Source of the DNA: Pelomonas aquatica
GTDB lineage: Bacteria; Pseudomonadota; Gammaproteobacteria; Burkholderiales; Burkholderiaceae_C
NCBI RefSeq assembly: GCF_026712205.1
Contig: NZ_JAPPUW010000001.1
Coordinates: 310,001 to 374,000 of the forward strand
Length of the DNA: 64,000 nt
Reading direction: 5' to 3'
The notes below the pieces were generated by a model that had not been told where the DNA came from, did not search any database, and was given only the letters and a program-made list of their open reading frames with translations. This document shows, piece by piece, positions 1-8,104 of this stretch (the stretch's first letter is position 1; each line of letters begins with the position of its first letter). The position numbers were made by a program, and so were the translations under genes.

Positions 1-818
1 CTGGCGATGCCCAGCTCCTCGCCGCGCACCTGCTCGGGTGACGCGTATTCGGGCGTCATGGGTCGCTGGCCGACCTGGGTCAGGGCTGCTTCGCCATCCT
101 CGGGTGCCAGGCCGCGCGCGATGCCGAAGTCCAGCAGCCGCACCTGGCCGTCGTCCTGCACCATCACGTTGGCGGGCTTGATGTCGCGGTGCAGCACCAG
201 GCGGCTGTGCGCGTACTGCAGCGCATCGGCCACCTGCAGCAGCAGGCCCAGGCGCTCGCGCACGCTGCTCTGGCGGGCTTCGCACCAGCCGAGGATGTCG
301 CGGCCCTGCACGCATTCCATCGCCAGCCAGGGCAGGCCCTGGCCGTCCACGCCGGCGTCGTACAGCCGCGCGATGCCGGCGTGGTACAGCCGCGCGAGCA
401 GGTCGCGCTCACGCTTGAGCCGCTCCAGCCAGCCGGGCGCCGGGCTGTGCGGCAGCTTCAGCGCCACTTCGCGCTGGAAGTCGCCGCTGTGCGGCCGGGC
501 CCGCCAGACGCAGGCCATGCCGCCGCGGCCCAATTCCTCGATCAGCGCCCAGGGACCGATGTGCTGGCCGGCCTGCCACTGCGGCGAGGCGGCGCCCGCG
601 CCCTCGGTGCCGCCGGCCAGGCTGGCGGCATGGCTCAGGAAGCCGGCGCCCGCCGCGGCGGCCTCGGCCTGCAGCAGGCGGTCCAGCGTGGCGCGCCAGC
701 GCTGCTGCTCGGGAGGCAGGGTGTCGAGGAAGTGCTGTCGTCCGGACGGCGGCAGCGACAGCAGGGCATCGAACAAGGGCTCGACAGCCGGCCAGTCGGC
801 GGGAGAAAGGGCATGCAT
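1..818 (-). CDS. Serine/threonine protein kinase (3' end outside window)
   Basis: The gene reads off the left edge, so the C-terminal part is missing. After about 85 residues of regulatory N-terminus comes a Hanks-type kinase domain: glycine loop GRGGMACVW (about residues 97-105), the invariant lysine in VALKL, catalytic loop HRDIKPAN, the metal-binding DFG motif in LLDFGIA, and the activation-segment end TPEYASPEQ. All catalytic residues visible are intact, so it should phosphorylate Ser/Thr. The kinase follows the sigma factor gene 44 bases downstream on the same strand, the usual sigma/kinase pairing in Burkholderiales. The ATG at 816-818 was chosen; an in-frame TTG lies 11 codons upstream, and neither has a clear Shine-Dalgarno sequence. 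Substrate unknown. Confidence 0.88.
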   Translation of the reverse strand, partial: MHALSPADWPAVEPLFDALLSLPPSGRQHFLDTLPPEQQRWRATLDRLLQAEAAAAGAGFLSHAASLAGGTEGAGAASPQWQAGQHIGPWALIEELGRGGMACVWRARPHSGDFQREVALKLPHSPAPGWLERLKRERDLLARLYHAGIARLYDAGVDGQGLPWLAMECVQGRDILGWCEARQSSVRERLGLLLQVADALQYAHSRLVLHRDIKPANVMVQDDGQVRLLDFGIARGLAPEDGEAALTQVGQRPMTPEYASPEQVRGEELGIA

Positions 819-862
819 CGCGGAAGAGCGCTTGGGCAGCGCCGCAGACAAGGGTGAAGAGA

Positions 863-1417
863 TCAGTCGTTCAGCGCATCCCACAGCAGCGCGCGGGCCT
901 TCTGCCAGTCGCGCTGCACGGTGCGGCGGGACTGGCCCAGGGCCTCGGCGCATTCCGCCTCTTCCAGGCCGACGAAGAAGCGCAGCTCCACCAGGCGGGC
1001 CAGCCGCGGGTCCTGGCGTTCCAGGTCGGCCAGGGCGTCGTGCACCTGCAGGTATTCGTCGTCGCGGTGGGCCAGCGTGGGCAGCTCGTCCAGCGGCACA
1101 TGGGTGGCGCCGCCGCCGCGCTGCCGGGCCTGGCGGGCGCGGGCGTAGTCCACGACGATGGAGCGCATCACGGTGGCGGCATAGGCCATGAAATGGCCGG
1201 GCTCCAGGCCCTGCCAGCCGCTGCTGCGGGCCAGCTTGAGCCAGCCTTCGTGCACCAGGGCGGTGGTGTCCAGCAGCGTGAGCGGGCCGCTGCGGCGCAG
1301 CCGCTGGCGGGCCAGCTGGCGCAGCTCGCGGTAGAGCTCGTCGCGCAGCGTCGGGTCCAGAGGAAGCAGCGCAGCGGCGGCCGAAGGCTCGGGCGGGGCG
1401 GAAGCGTTGGGGTTCAC
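863..1417 (-). CDS. ECF-type RNA polymerase sigma factor (Sig-70_X6-like)
   Basis: A 184-residue protein with a sigma region 2 (around [20 protein letters not shown]) and a region 4 helix-turn-helix ([20 protein letters not shown] then [10 protein letters not shown]). This matches the ECF-like subfamily habitually encoded beside Ser/Thr kinases, and a kinase gene follows directly. A longer open frame extends upstream to 1573, but that extension overlaps mnmE antisense and is not sigma-like. The GTG at 1415-1417 starts a protein of typical length and leaves 49 bases to the divergent mnmE. Likely role: transcription of a small regulon under control of the neighbouring kinase; no target promoter can be named. 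Confidence 0.8.
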   Translation of the reverse strand: MNPNASAPPEPSAAAALLPLDPTLRDELYRELRQLARQRLRRSGPLTLLDTTALVHEGWLKLARSSGWQGLEPGHFMAYAATVMRSIVVDYARARQARQRGGGATHVPLDELPTLAHRDDEYLQVHDALADLERQDPRLARLVELRFFVGLEEAECAEALGQSRRTVQRDWQKARALLWDALND

Positions 1418-1466
1418 GGGCAGGGAACGGGCTCCGGGGCGGCGGCACAGGTTCGACAATGCCGCC

Positions 1467-2831
1467 ATGCTGTCTCGCCATGCCGACCCCATCGCCGCAA
1501 TCGCCACCGCTCCCGGGCGTGGGGCGGTCGGCATCGTGCGCGTGTCTTCACCGCAAGACCTGACACCGCTCATCTTAGCCGTCTGCGGGCGCGCGCTGCG
1601 GGCCCGCGAGGCGACCTATCTGCCGCTGCGCGACGCGGCCGGCACCGCCATCGACCAGGGCCTGGCCCTGCACTTCCCGGCGCCGCATTCCTACACCGGC
1701 GAGCATGTGCTGGAACTGCAGGCCCACGGCGGCGCCGTCGTGCTGCAGCTGCTGCTGGCGCGCGTCATCGAAGCAGGCGCCAAGGTCAGGCTGGCCGAGC
1801 CGGGCGAGTTCACGCAGCGCGCCTTCCTGAACGGCAAGCTCGACCTCGCCCAGGCCGAGGCCGTGGCCGACCTGATCGACGCGAGCACCGAGGCCGCGGC
1901 CCGCAGCGCCAGCCGCGCGCTGGGCGGGGCGCTGTCGAACGAGGTCGGCCTGCTGCGCGACCAGCTGATCCAGCTGCGCATGCTGGTCGAGGCGACGCTG
2001 GATTTTCCGGAGGAGGAGATCGACTTCCTCGAAAAGGCCGACGCCTTCGGCCGGCTCGACCGCCTGAGCGCGCAGCTGCAGGCCGTCCAGGCCCGCACGC
2101 GCCAGGGTGCGCTGCTGCGCGACGGGCTCAAGGTCGTGCTCGCCGGCCAGCCCAATGTCGGCAAGAGTTCGCTGCTCAATGCATTGGCCGGCGCCGAGCT
2201 GGCCATCGTCACGCCCATCCCGGGCACGACGCGCGACAAGGTCAGCCAGACCATCCAGATCGAGGGCGTGCCGCTGCACATCACCGACACGGCCGGCCTG
2301 CGCGACGCGACGGCCGACGAGGTCGAACGCATCGGCGTGTCGCGCTCCTGGGACGCCATCGCCGATGCCGACGTCGTGCTCTTCCTGCACGACCTCGGCC
2401 GCGTCGGCCAGCCCGACTACGAGGCCGAGGACGAGCGCATCCGCGCGCGACTCGCCGGCGTGGACGCGGCGCGCATCGTTCAGGTGTTCAACAAGACGGA
2501 CCTGGGCGCCGCGCCGGCAGGCGAGATCGCGCTGAGCCTGAAGACCGGCGACGGGCTGGAGGCGCTGCGCCGGCGTCTGCTCGCGACCGCCGGCTGGCAG
2601 GCCGTGCCCGAGGGTCTGTTCATCGCCCGCGAGCGCCATGTGCAGGCGCTGGCCCGCACGGCGGAGCATCTGGCCCTGGCCCGCGCCGTCGCCGAGCAGC
2701 GCGACGCCGCGCTGGATCTGCTGGCCGAGGAACTGCGCCTGGCCCACGACGCGCTGGGCGAGATCACCGGCGCGTTCTCGGCCGACGAACTGCTGGGCGT
2801 GATCTTCGGCAGTTTCTGCATCGGGAAGTAA
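1467..2831 (+). CDS. mnmE: tRNA uridine-5-carboxymethylaminomethyl modification GTPase MnmE
   Basis: 454 residues, the normal family length. The N-terminal folate-binding domain begins [21 protein letters not shown] domain inserted in the helical domain shows the P-loop GQPNVGKSS (about residues 227-235), the switch region PGTTRD, DTAG, and the NKTD guanine-specificity motif. The protein ends in the diagnostic FCIGK, whose cysteine is needed for activity. With MnmG it makes the cmnm5 modification of U34 in tRNAs. The ATG at 1467 was preferred over upstream in-frame starts because it gives the conserved N-terminus. mnmG is about 59 kb away in this window. A degenerate second copy of the gene's last codons lies at 4205-4243. 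Confidence 0.97.
   Translation: MLSRHADPIAAIATAPGRGAVGIVRVSSPQDLTPLILAVCGRALRAREATYLPLRDAAGTAIDQGLALHFPAPHSYTGEHVLELQAHGGAVVLQLLLARVIEAGAKVRLAEPGEFTQRAFLNGKLDLAQAEAVADLIDASTEAAARSASRALGGALSNEVGLLRDQLIQLRMLVEATLDFPEEEIDFLEKADAFGRLDRLSAQLQAVQARTRQGALLRDGLKVVLAGQPNVGKSSLLNALAGAELAIVTPIPGTTRDKVSQTIQIEGVPLHITDTAGLRDATADEVERIGVSRSWDAIADADVVLFLHDLGRVGQPDYEAEDERIRARLAGVDAARIVQVFNKTDLGAAPAGEIALSLKTGDGLEALRRRLLATAGWQAVPEGLFIARERHVQALARTAEHLALARAVAEQRDAALDLLAEELRLAHDALGEITGAFSADELLGVIFGSFCIGK
2814..2831 (+). other. mnmE 3'-end att-type core (left copy)
   Basis: The last 18 bases of mnmE, TTCTGCATCGGGAAGTAA, correspond to the position used as attB in trmE by SGI1-type integrative elements. A related 18-mer in the same orientation lies at 4226-4243 and matches 14 of 18 positions. 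Calling the two copies attL and attR is an inference; no integrase gene is present between them. Confidence 0.45.
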
Positions 2832-2871
2832 TGGATGCAGCCCCGGCACCACCGCCAGCAGATGACCTCGC

Positions 2872-4026
2872 CTATGCCGGCACGGCGAAGGCCACGCGAT
2901 TCCTGCCGGTGGTCTTCGCTTCGTACAAGGCGAGGTCGGCCCGCTTGAGAACGGCACTCCAGTCGGTGTCCTCCGGAAGGATGCCGGCACAGCCCACGCT
3001 GATGGTGATGCGGATGGCGCCGGAATCCAAATTCAGGGGCGATGCTTCCACGGCATGACGGAGTCGTTCGGCCAGCATGCCGATATGCCCGCTCGGAACG
3101 AGTATCAGGAACTCTTCACCGCCGAGCCGGAAGCGGATGTCGTAGCCGCGCAGCTCGTCCGCGACGACGCGGGTGACATGGATCAAGGCCTGGTCACCGG
3201 TCGCATGACCGTAGGTGTCATTGATGGACTTGAACTTGTCGATGTCGAAGGTGATGAGGTGGAATCCGCTTCCCGTTCGTTTGGCGCGAGCAAATTCACG
3301 AAGAAGGACCGGCGCCAGCGAGCGCCGGTTGAACCAGCCCGTCATCGGGTCCACCTCGGCCGACTTGCGCAGCTCGGCCTCCTTCTTGCCCATGACCATC
3401 AAGGCGCAGGCCGTTGTACCGGGCAACACGAGCGTCAACAAGCCAAGCCGGCCGGCAAGCTGCACGAGATCGTTGCCGAGTACCTGTAGCGGGGTCTCGT
3501 GACCGGTTGTCAGACGCACGAGAAGAAACGCGTACAACACGAAGCTCGTCGTGAACGTGAGCTGCAGAAGCGCGGCAGGCGAGCGCCACATGAACCCAGG
3601 TGAACGCGCGATGAGAACGGCAGCTGCCAGGTCGACTGCGGTCAAGATACCCGCAATAACCGGCCATCGAACCGCGACGTCGGTCAGCAGGTTGGGCACG
3701 AAATGGGCGCCGAACACCAGCAGCCACAGCCATATTCCCGAACGTCTCAACGACGTCTGGCCGATGTGCTCGCGATAGCCCTGCAGCAGGGAAAAGTGTC
3801 CCAAGACGGCACCGGCGTTCGCGATCCCGATCAGCAGCTGCATGACGGGAAAAAACTTGAAGGCCGCGCCCGCGGTCACCACGCCATTACAAAAGAAGAA
3901 AAAACCCGCTGCAGCCCAGTCGAGCAGGCTTCGTTCCTGGCGGCTCACCAAATAGAGCAGCCCGAATGTGGCCGCCATCCATGCCGAACACACGCAGATG
4001 ACAACAAGCAGTGTCTGAGTTTGCAT
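2872..4026 (-). CDS. Membrane-anchored diguanylate cyclase (GGDEF domain)
   Basis: 384 residues. About 210 N-terminal residues form a multi-helix membrane sensor region (hydrophobic runs such as LLVVICVCSAWMAATFGLLY and AAGFFFFCNGVVTAGAAF). The C-terminal GGDEF domain has the active-site signature GGEEF at 302-306, which is a catalytically competent variant. An RxxD inhibitory site (RGYD, 293-296) sits exactly five residues before it, so feedback inhibition by c-di-GMP is expected. No EAL domain follows. Product: c-di-GMP from two GTP; the signal sensed is unknown. The gene is visibly less G+C-rich, with weaker codon bias, than both neighbours, and lies between two copies of the mnmE 3' end, pointing to acquisition by transfer. 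Confidence 0.9.
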   Translation of the reverse strand: MQTQTLLVVICVCSAWMAATFGLLYLVSRQERSLLDWAAAGFFFFCNGVVTAGAAFKFFPVMQLLIGIANAGAVLGHFSLLQGYREHIGQTSLRRSGIWLWLLVFGAHFVPNLLTDVAVRWPVIAGILTAVDLAAAVLIARSPGFMWRSPAALLQLTFTTSFVLYAFLLVRLTTGHETPLQVLGNDLVQLAGRLGLLTLVLPGTTACALMVMGKKEAELRKSAEVDPMTGWFNRRSLAPVLLREFARAKRTGSGFHLITFDIDKFKSINDTYGHATGDQALIHVTRVVADELRGYDIRFRLGGEEFLILVPSGHIGMLAERLRHAVEASPLNLDSGAIRITISVGCAGILPEDTDWSAVLKRADLALYEAKTTGRNRVAFAVPA

Positions 4027-4204
4027 TCTCTTGTTGGGGCCTCTCCGGCTTGCCCAAGCTCCTCCGATTCAGGACGTTAGCTGGTCGCAATCCAGTCGTC
4101 GCGCATGGGGGGCCGTCAATGCGCCCCTCGCACACGATCTTCTCTGGTCAAGCCTTCTTCCGCAATCCGGGGAAGGCGCCACGCCGATGCAGCCGCGACG
4201 GGAT

Positions 4205-4243
4205 GACGAGCTGCTGGGCGTGATCTTCAGCATCGGCAAATAG
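4205..4243 (+). repeat. Degenerate duplicate of the mnmE 3' end (candidate attR scar)
   Basis: The segment reads [12 protein letters not shown]-stop, matching the mnmE terminus [15 protein letters not shown] with nine bases lost, including the cysteine codon. At DNA level the 24 bases starting GACGA(G/A)CTGCTGGGC match mnmE with one difference. Nothing upstream of it resembles mnmE, so it is a terminal fragment, not a whole pseudogene. Such a fragment is what remains when an element integrates at the 3' end of mnmE and supplies a replacement terminus. Confidence 0.65.
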
Positions 4244-4264
4244 GCCGCCCGCACAATGCGGGCC

Positions 4265-4474
4265 ATGTCCGATGAGATCGTCCTGACCGCCGAAGAGCGG
4301 CGCTTCTTCTGGTTCTTTCCGCCGGCGCCGGGCGGCGTGCTGCCGCCCGAGCATGTGCAGCAGTCCCTGCTCGCCAAGGGGCTGGTGGCCAAGGGCAGCG
4401 ATGGCCGCTGCTGGATGACGGTGCTGGGCGACCAGGTGCGCCTGGGCGCGCATCCGAGCCGGACCGAGGGCTGA
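4265..4474 (+). CDS. Small hypothetical protein (69 aa)
   Basis: A short, mostly soluble protein beginning MSDEIVLTAEERRFFWFFPP with a tail rich in Arg and Gly. No family recognised. Codon use (strong G/C at third positions) is like the chromosome and unlike the preceding GGDEF gene, so it probably belongs to the original mnmE-downstream region. The second of two nearby ATGs was chosen; the first (4256) would add three residues. No clear ribosome binding site is visible. It could belong with the next small gene but is separated from it by a strong hairpin. Confidence 0.5.
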   Translation: MSDEIVLTAEERRFFWFFPPAPGGVLPPEHVQQSLLAKGLVAKGSDGRCWMTVLGDQVRLGAHPSRTEG

Positions 4475-4520
4475 GTTCCGCCCCTGTCGTCCGATCGGCG
4501 TCCTTATGCGTTCTTGATGC

Positions 4521-4557
4521 GCCGGGCATCAGGCTGAACACCAGCTTGATACCCGGC
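4521..4557 (+). promoter_or_regulatory. Large RNA hairpin in the leader of the 59-aa gene
   Basis: Two 16-base arms (4521-4536 and 4542-4557) are complementary at 14 positions, with one further G-U pair, around the loop AACAC. The hairpin ends 5 bases before the GGGAGGA ribosome binding site of the next gene. No T-run follows, so a plain intrinsic terminator is less likely than a translational control element or mRNA stabiliser. Confidence 0.5.
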
Positions 4558-4575
4558 TGCCTGGGAGGACGACGC

Positions 4576-4755
4576 ATGAAACGCCTTCAACACCTCAGCT
4601 TCACGGCCGACCCCGCGCCCCGCCAGGCCTTGCCGCAGGCGCGGTCGGCCGCCGTCGGCAGCCCGCAGCCGCGCGACGAGATGTGGCGCTCGCGCCGCGT
4701 GCTGTCGGGCTCCGACTGGATGGGCGCCTGGGTGCAGAAGCCCGGTCGACGCTGA
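4576..4755 (+). CDS. Small basic hypothetical protein (59 aa)
   Basis: Begins MKRLQHLSFTADPAPRQ and ends SDWMGAWVQKPGRR; Arg-rich, no signal peptide, no family recognised. The start is well supported: GGGAGGA lies seven bases upstream. The stop codon ends immediately before the stop of the convergent lactonase gene, with no intergenic base. A large hairpin precedes its ribosome binding site. Confidence 0.55.
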   Translation: MKRLQHLSFTADPAPRQALPQARSAAVGSPQPRDEMWRSRRVLSGSDWMGAWVQKPGRR

Positions 4756-5682
4756 TCAGGCGTCGTTGAAGAGCGGCTCGGGCAGGTAGAGCCCGGGCTC
4801 GACCGCGATGCCGAACAGGCTGCCGGACAGCGGCATGGCCATCAGCTCGGCGCTGCTGAGTTCCTGGCGGGCCGTCGTGACGAGCAGCTGGCCGCCCGCC
4901 GGGCCGCCCAGCGCCGGGCAGCTGACGTTGCGGACCGGCACCGCATAGCGGCCCAGCAGGCGGCCGTCCGGCGCGTAGCGGGCCACCGCGGCGTTGCCCC
5001 ATTCGGCATTCCACAGGCAGCCCCTGGCATCGATGGTGGAGCCGTCCGGCCAGCAGTCGTCGATCTCCTTCTTCGCGAACAGGCGCGGCTCGCTGACGCC
5101 GGCCGTGTCGGCGTCGTAGTCGCAGACCATGATGCGGCGGCTCAGCGTGTCGCAGTAGTGCATGCGGCGGCCGTCGAGGCTGAAGCAGATGCTGTTGGCG
5201 ATGGCGACGCCGTCCAGGGCCAGGCGACGCAGGCCGTGGGCCTGGGAGTATTGGTAGAAGCCGCCAATCGTCTGGCGCGGGCGGGCCTCGTCCAGCGTGC
5301 CGAAGACGAGGTTGCCGCTGCGGTCGCAGCGGCCGTCGTTGACGCGGGTCGTCGGCAGGCCGGCCTCGACGGGCACGAGTTCCTGCGGCGCGGCCTCGAA
5401 CTCGCCGCAGGCCTGCAGGTCGGGCAGCGCGAGGCGGGCCAGGCGCTTGGCCATGCCCAGCAGCAGCGCGCCGGAGCGGGCGTGCACGAAGCAGCCGACC
5501 CGCTCGGGCAGGCGCAGCACCAGCGTGGCGGCGGCGCCGGGCGTCCAGGCGTGGATGCAGCCGCCTTCGATGTCGGTCCACCACCAGCGGCCACTGGGCG
5601 CATGCCACTGGAGGCCCTCGCCGAGGATGGCGGACTGGGTCAGTGCGGGCCTCAGGGTCGGGGCGGCGGTCTCGGCGGTCAT
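4756..5682 (-). CDS. SMP-30/gluconolactonase family sugar lactonase (arabinan cluster copy)
   Basis: 308 residues with the six-bladed propeller family signatures: an N-terminal metal-ligand glutamate in ILGEGLQW (E22), RVNDGRCDRSGNLVFGT (substrate and metal contacts), and CWPDGSTID containing the catalytic aspartate. Expected role: hydrolysis of the aldonolactone made by the upstream dehydrogenase, L-arabinolactone (or the stereochemically matching D-galactonolactone). It is last in a tightly coupled operon dehydrogenase-mutarotase-thioesterase-lactonase; its ATG overlaps the thioesterase stop by four bases. A clear paralogue lies at 24496-25428 in the galactan cluster. Confidence 0.88.
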   Translation of the reverse strand: MTAETAAPTLRPALTQSAILGEGLQWHAPSGRWWWTDIEGGCIHAWTPGAAATLVLRLPERVGCFVHARSGALLLGMAKRLARLALPDLQACGEFEAAPQELVPVEAGLPTTRVNDGRCDRSGNLVFGTLDEARPRQTIGGFYQYSQAHGLRRLALDGVAIANSICFSLDGRRMHYCDTLSRRIMVCDYDADTAGVSEPRLFAKKEIDDCWPDGSTIDARGCLWNAEWGNAAVARYAPDGRLLGRYAVPVRNVSCPALGGPAGGQLLVTTARQELSSAELMAMPLSGSLFGIAVEPGLYLPEPLFNDA

Positions 5683-6140
5683 GGCGGGGTTTCCAGGCTG
5701 GCACGGGCCTGCTTGCGGGCGATGGCCGCCGCGTGGCGGCGGCGCTCGTCGGGCGTGAAGGGGCGCAGCGGCGCCACCGGCACGGGCTTGTTGTCGTCGC
5801 CCACGGCCACCATCGTGAAGTAGCAGCTGTTGACGTGGCGCGTCTCCTGCGTGCGGATGTTCTCCGCCACGACCTTGATGCCGACTTCCATCGACGAGGT
5901 GCCGGTGTGGTTGATGCTGGCCAGGAAGCTGACCAGCTCGCCGACATGGATCGGTTGGCGGAAGATGACGCGGTCCACCGACAGCGTGACGACATAGCGC
6001 CCGGCATAGCGGCTGGCGCAGGCGTAGGCGACCTGGTCGAGCAGCTTGAGGATGTTGCCGCCGTGGACGTTGCCGGCGAAGTTGGCGGTGTCGGGCGTCA
6101 TCAGCACCGTCATCGTCAGTTGGTGGGCGGGCAGGTCCAT
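5679..6140 (-). CDS. Acyl-CoA thioesterase, hotdog fold (YciA/ACOT7-like)
   Basis: 153 residues matching the hexameric single-hotdog thioesterases: early TVLMTPDTANFAGNVHGGNI with the catalytic aspartate-type NxxGNVHGG segment, LLDQVAYACASRYAG helix, and SVDRVIFRQPIHVGELV strand. It hydrolyses acyl-CoA esters to free acid and CoA; chain-length preference cannot be read. The start has GGAG seven bases upstream. It sits between galM and the lactonase in what is otherwise a sugar-oxidation operon, 9 bases after galM and overlapping the lactonase start, so co-expression is nearly certain, although its role in sugar breakdown is not obvious. Confidence 0.88.
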   Translation of the reverse strand: MDLPAHQLTMTVLMTPDTANFAGNVHGGNILKLLDQVAYACASRYAGRYVVTLSVDRVIFRQPIHVGELVSFLASINHTGTSSMEVGIKVVAENIRTQETRHVNSCYFTMVAVGDDNKPVPVAPLRPFTPDERRRHAAAIARKQARASLETPP

Positions 6141-6149
6141 GTGTCGCTC

Positions 6150-7217
6150 CTAGCTGAAGCGATGGATTGTCGTGCTGCGCCACACCTCGCCGGGCCGCAG
6201 CAGCGTCGATGGCCAGTCCGGGCCGGCTTCGTGATGCGGCGAATCGGGGTTGTGCTGGGTCTCCAGGCACAGGCCGTCGCCCTGGCGGTAGATGCGCCCG
6301 CCGGGCCCGGCCAGGCTGCCGTCGAGGAAGTTGCCCGAATAGAACTGCAGCGCCGGCTCGCTGGTCAGGATGTCCATGCGCCGGCCCGAATGCGGATCCT
6401 CCAGCGTCGCGGCCGGGCGCAGGCCGTCGGCGTCGAGCGCGCCGTCGAGCAGCCAGTTGTGGTCATAGCCCCGGGCGCGCAGCAGCTGCGGGTGGCCCTG
6501 GCGGATGCGGGCGGCGATGGGCGTGGCGCGGCGGAAATCGAAGGGCGTGCCGTCGACGGCAGCATGGCGCAGCGGGATCAGCTGCTCGTCGACCTCGCTG
6601 TAGCGCGAGGCCTGGATCGTCAGGCGGTGACGCAGCACCGAGCCCTGGCCGGCGAGGTTGAAGTAGTCGTGGTGGGTCAGGTTGACGACGGTGGCGCGGT
6701 CGGTGGCGGCCTCGTAGGCGATGCGCCAGCTGTTGTCCGTCGCGCTCAGCGAATAGCGCACGGCGACCCTCAGCTCGCCGGGGAAGCCCTGCTCGCCATG
6801 CGGGCTGGTGTAGCGCAGCAGCAGGGCCTCGGCCTCGCCGGCGCGGGGTGCGTCGGGCTCGGCCTGCCAGAGCCGGTGGCCGAAGCCCTCGGCGCCGCCA
6901 TGCAGGCAGTTGGGGCCGTCGTTGCGGCTCAGCGCATGGGTCTCGCCATCCAGCACGAAGCTCGCGCCGGCGATGCGGTTGCCGTAGCGGCCGACGATGA
7001 TGCCGAAGGACGGGTTGCGGTGGACATAGTGGTCGAGCGCGTCGAAACCCAGCACGACGTTGCCGCTGCGGCCCTGCGCATCCGGCGCCCACAGCCCGGT
7101 GACGATGCCGCCCAGCGTAATCGCCGTCAGCTTCAGGCCGCGGCCGTTGTCGAGCGTGTACTCGTGCACTGCCCGGCCGTCGGGCAGCAGGCCGTAATCG
7201 CGGCGCTCCATCGTCAT
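6150..7217 (-). CDS. galM: Aldose 1-epimerase (mutarotase)
   Basis: 355 residues. Family features: FGIIVGRYGNRIAGASF, LHGGAEGFGHRLW, the catalytic histidine in HHDYFNLAGQG, YDHNWLLDG, and a C-terminal glutamate region near LQFYSGNFLDG. It interconverts alpha and beta anomers of galactose or arabinose, feeding the pyranose form to the dehydrogenase encoded just upstream. The start MTMERRD was chosen because its ATG overlaps the dehydrogenase stop (ATGA); MERRD two codons on is an alternative. Cytoplasmic, no signal peptide. Confidence 0.92.
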   Translation of the reverse strand: MTMERRDYGLLPDGRAVHEYTLDNGRGLKLTAITLGGIVTGLWAPDAQGRSGNVVLGFDALDHYVHRNPSFGIIVGRYGNRIAGASFVLDGETHALSRNDGPNCLHGGAEGFGHRLWQAEPDAPRAGEAEALLLRYTSPHGEQGFPGELRVAVRYSLSATDNSWRIAYEAATDRATVVNLTHHDYFNLAGQGSVLRHRLTIQASRYSEVDEQLIPLRHAAVDGTPFDFRRATPIAARIRQGHPQLLRARGYDHNWLLDGALDADGLRPAATLEDPHSGRRMDILTSEPALQFYSGNFLDGSLAGPGGRIYRQGDGLCLETQHNPDSPHHEAGPDWPSTLLRPGEVWRSTTIHRFS

Positions 7218-7981
7218 GCCCAACCGCCATCGACGACAAAGTCCTGGCCGGTGCACATCGCGCTGTCGTCGGCGGCGAGGAACAGGGCCATGCGGGCGAT
7301 GTGCTCGGGCATCAGCGGCTGGGCGATGCACTGGCCCTTGGCGATCTCGCGCTTGGTCTCTTCGGTGACCCAGAGCTTGAGCTGCTTCTCGGTCATGACC
7401 CAGCCCGGCACCAGCGTGTTGACGCGGATGCCATGCGGGCCGAGGTCGCGCGCCAGGCCGCGCGTCAGGCCTTGCACGGCGGCCTTGCTGCTGGTGTAGG
7501 CCGGCATGCCGCCCTGCTTGAGCATCCAGGAGATCGACCCGAAATTGACGATGCTGCCGCCGCCGAGCGCCTTCATGTCCGGCAGCACGGCCTGGGCGGC
7601 GAAGAACTGGTGCCTGATGTTGACGGCCACGCTCGCATCCCAGAACTCGGGCGTCGTGTCCTCGACGGCATGGCGTTTGTCGTTGGCCGCGTTGTTCAGC
7701 AGCACGGTGAAGGGGTCGGTGCGCTCGCGCAGCGCGGTGATGGCGGCGCGCAGGGACTCGACGTCAGAGAGATCCGCCGCGATGAACTGCGGCGCATGGC
7801 GAGAGGCGGCCGCCAGGCCCAGCGCGAGCGCATGGCCCTCGTCGGCCGCCAGGTCGATGAAGCCGACCTTGGCGCCCTGACCGGCGAAGGCCTCGACCAG
7901 CGTGGCCCCGATGCCGGTGGCCCCGCCGGTGATCAGGACGGCCCGGTCCTGCAGGCTGGGGTAGCGGGCGAATGCACTCAT
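7214..7981 (-). CDS. SDR oxidoreductase, probable L-arabinose/D-galactose 1-dehydrogenase
   Basis: 255 residues. Classical short-chain dehydrogenase: cofactor motif TGGATGIG, NNAAND, active-site serine in FGSISWM, YTSSK (Tyr-x3-Lys), and a C-terminal GQDFVVDGGWA. Position at the head of a mutarotase-lactonase operon and opposite an arabonate-pathway dehydratase indicates oxidation of the aldose at C1 to the lactone, with NAD(P)+. The start at 7981 has GGAGA seven bases upstream; a longer frame from 8047 would run through the operator region and is not favoured. Substrate is inferred from context only. Confidence 0.82.
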   Translation of the reverse strand: MSAFARYPSLQDRAVLITGGATGIGATLVEAFAGQGAKVGFIDLAADEGHALALGLAAASRHAPQFIAADLSDVESLRAAITALRERTDPFTVLLNNAANDKRHAVEDTTPEFWDASVAVNIRHQFFAAQAVLPDMKALGGGSIVNFGSISWMLKQGGMPAYTSSKAAVQGLTRGLARDLGPHGIRVNTLVPGWVMTEKQLKLWVTEETKREIAKGQCIAQPLMPEHIARMALFLAADDSAMCTGQDFVVDGGWA

Positions 7982-8040
7982 GAACTGGTCTCCGACAAAG
8001 CGCTGCGCGGGCGGCATGGGCCCGGCTTGGTTCTCATTAT

Positions 8041-8052
8041 TAGTCATACTTT
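8041..8052. promoter_or_regulatory. GntR/FadR-type operator, copy 1
   Basis: TAGTCATACTTT contains the perfect inverted repeat AGT-CAT-ACT with a GT-N3-AC core. An identical 12-mer lies 64 bases away, about six helical turns. The best candidate regulator is the FCD-type GntR protein encoded at 15348-16100. Confidence 0.55.
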
Positions 8053-8059
8053 TTTTGAT

Positions 8060-8072
8060 TGGAAGCGCTTGA
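8060..8072. promoter_or_regulatory. LacI-family-like operator
   Basis: TGGAAGCGCTTGA fits the general LacI/GalR pattern TG-N-AA-N-CG-N-TT with a central AAGCGCTT palindrome. It lies between the two GntR-type sites. No LacI-family gene occurs in the window, so the cognate regulator would be encoded elsewhere. Confidence 0.4.
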
Positions 8073-8104
8073 TTTTCGGGTTAACCCCGATGATCTTCTA
8101 TAAA

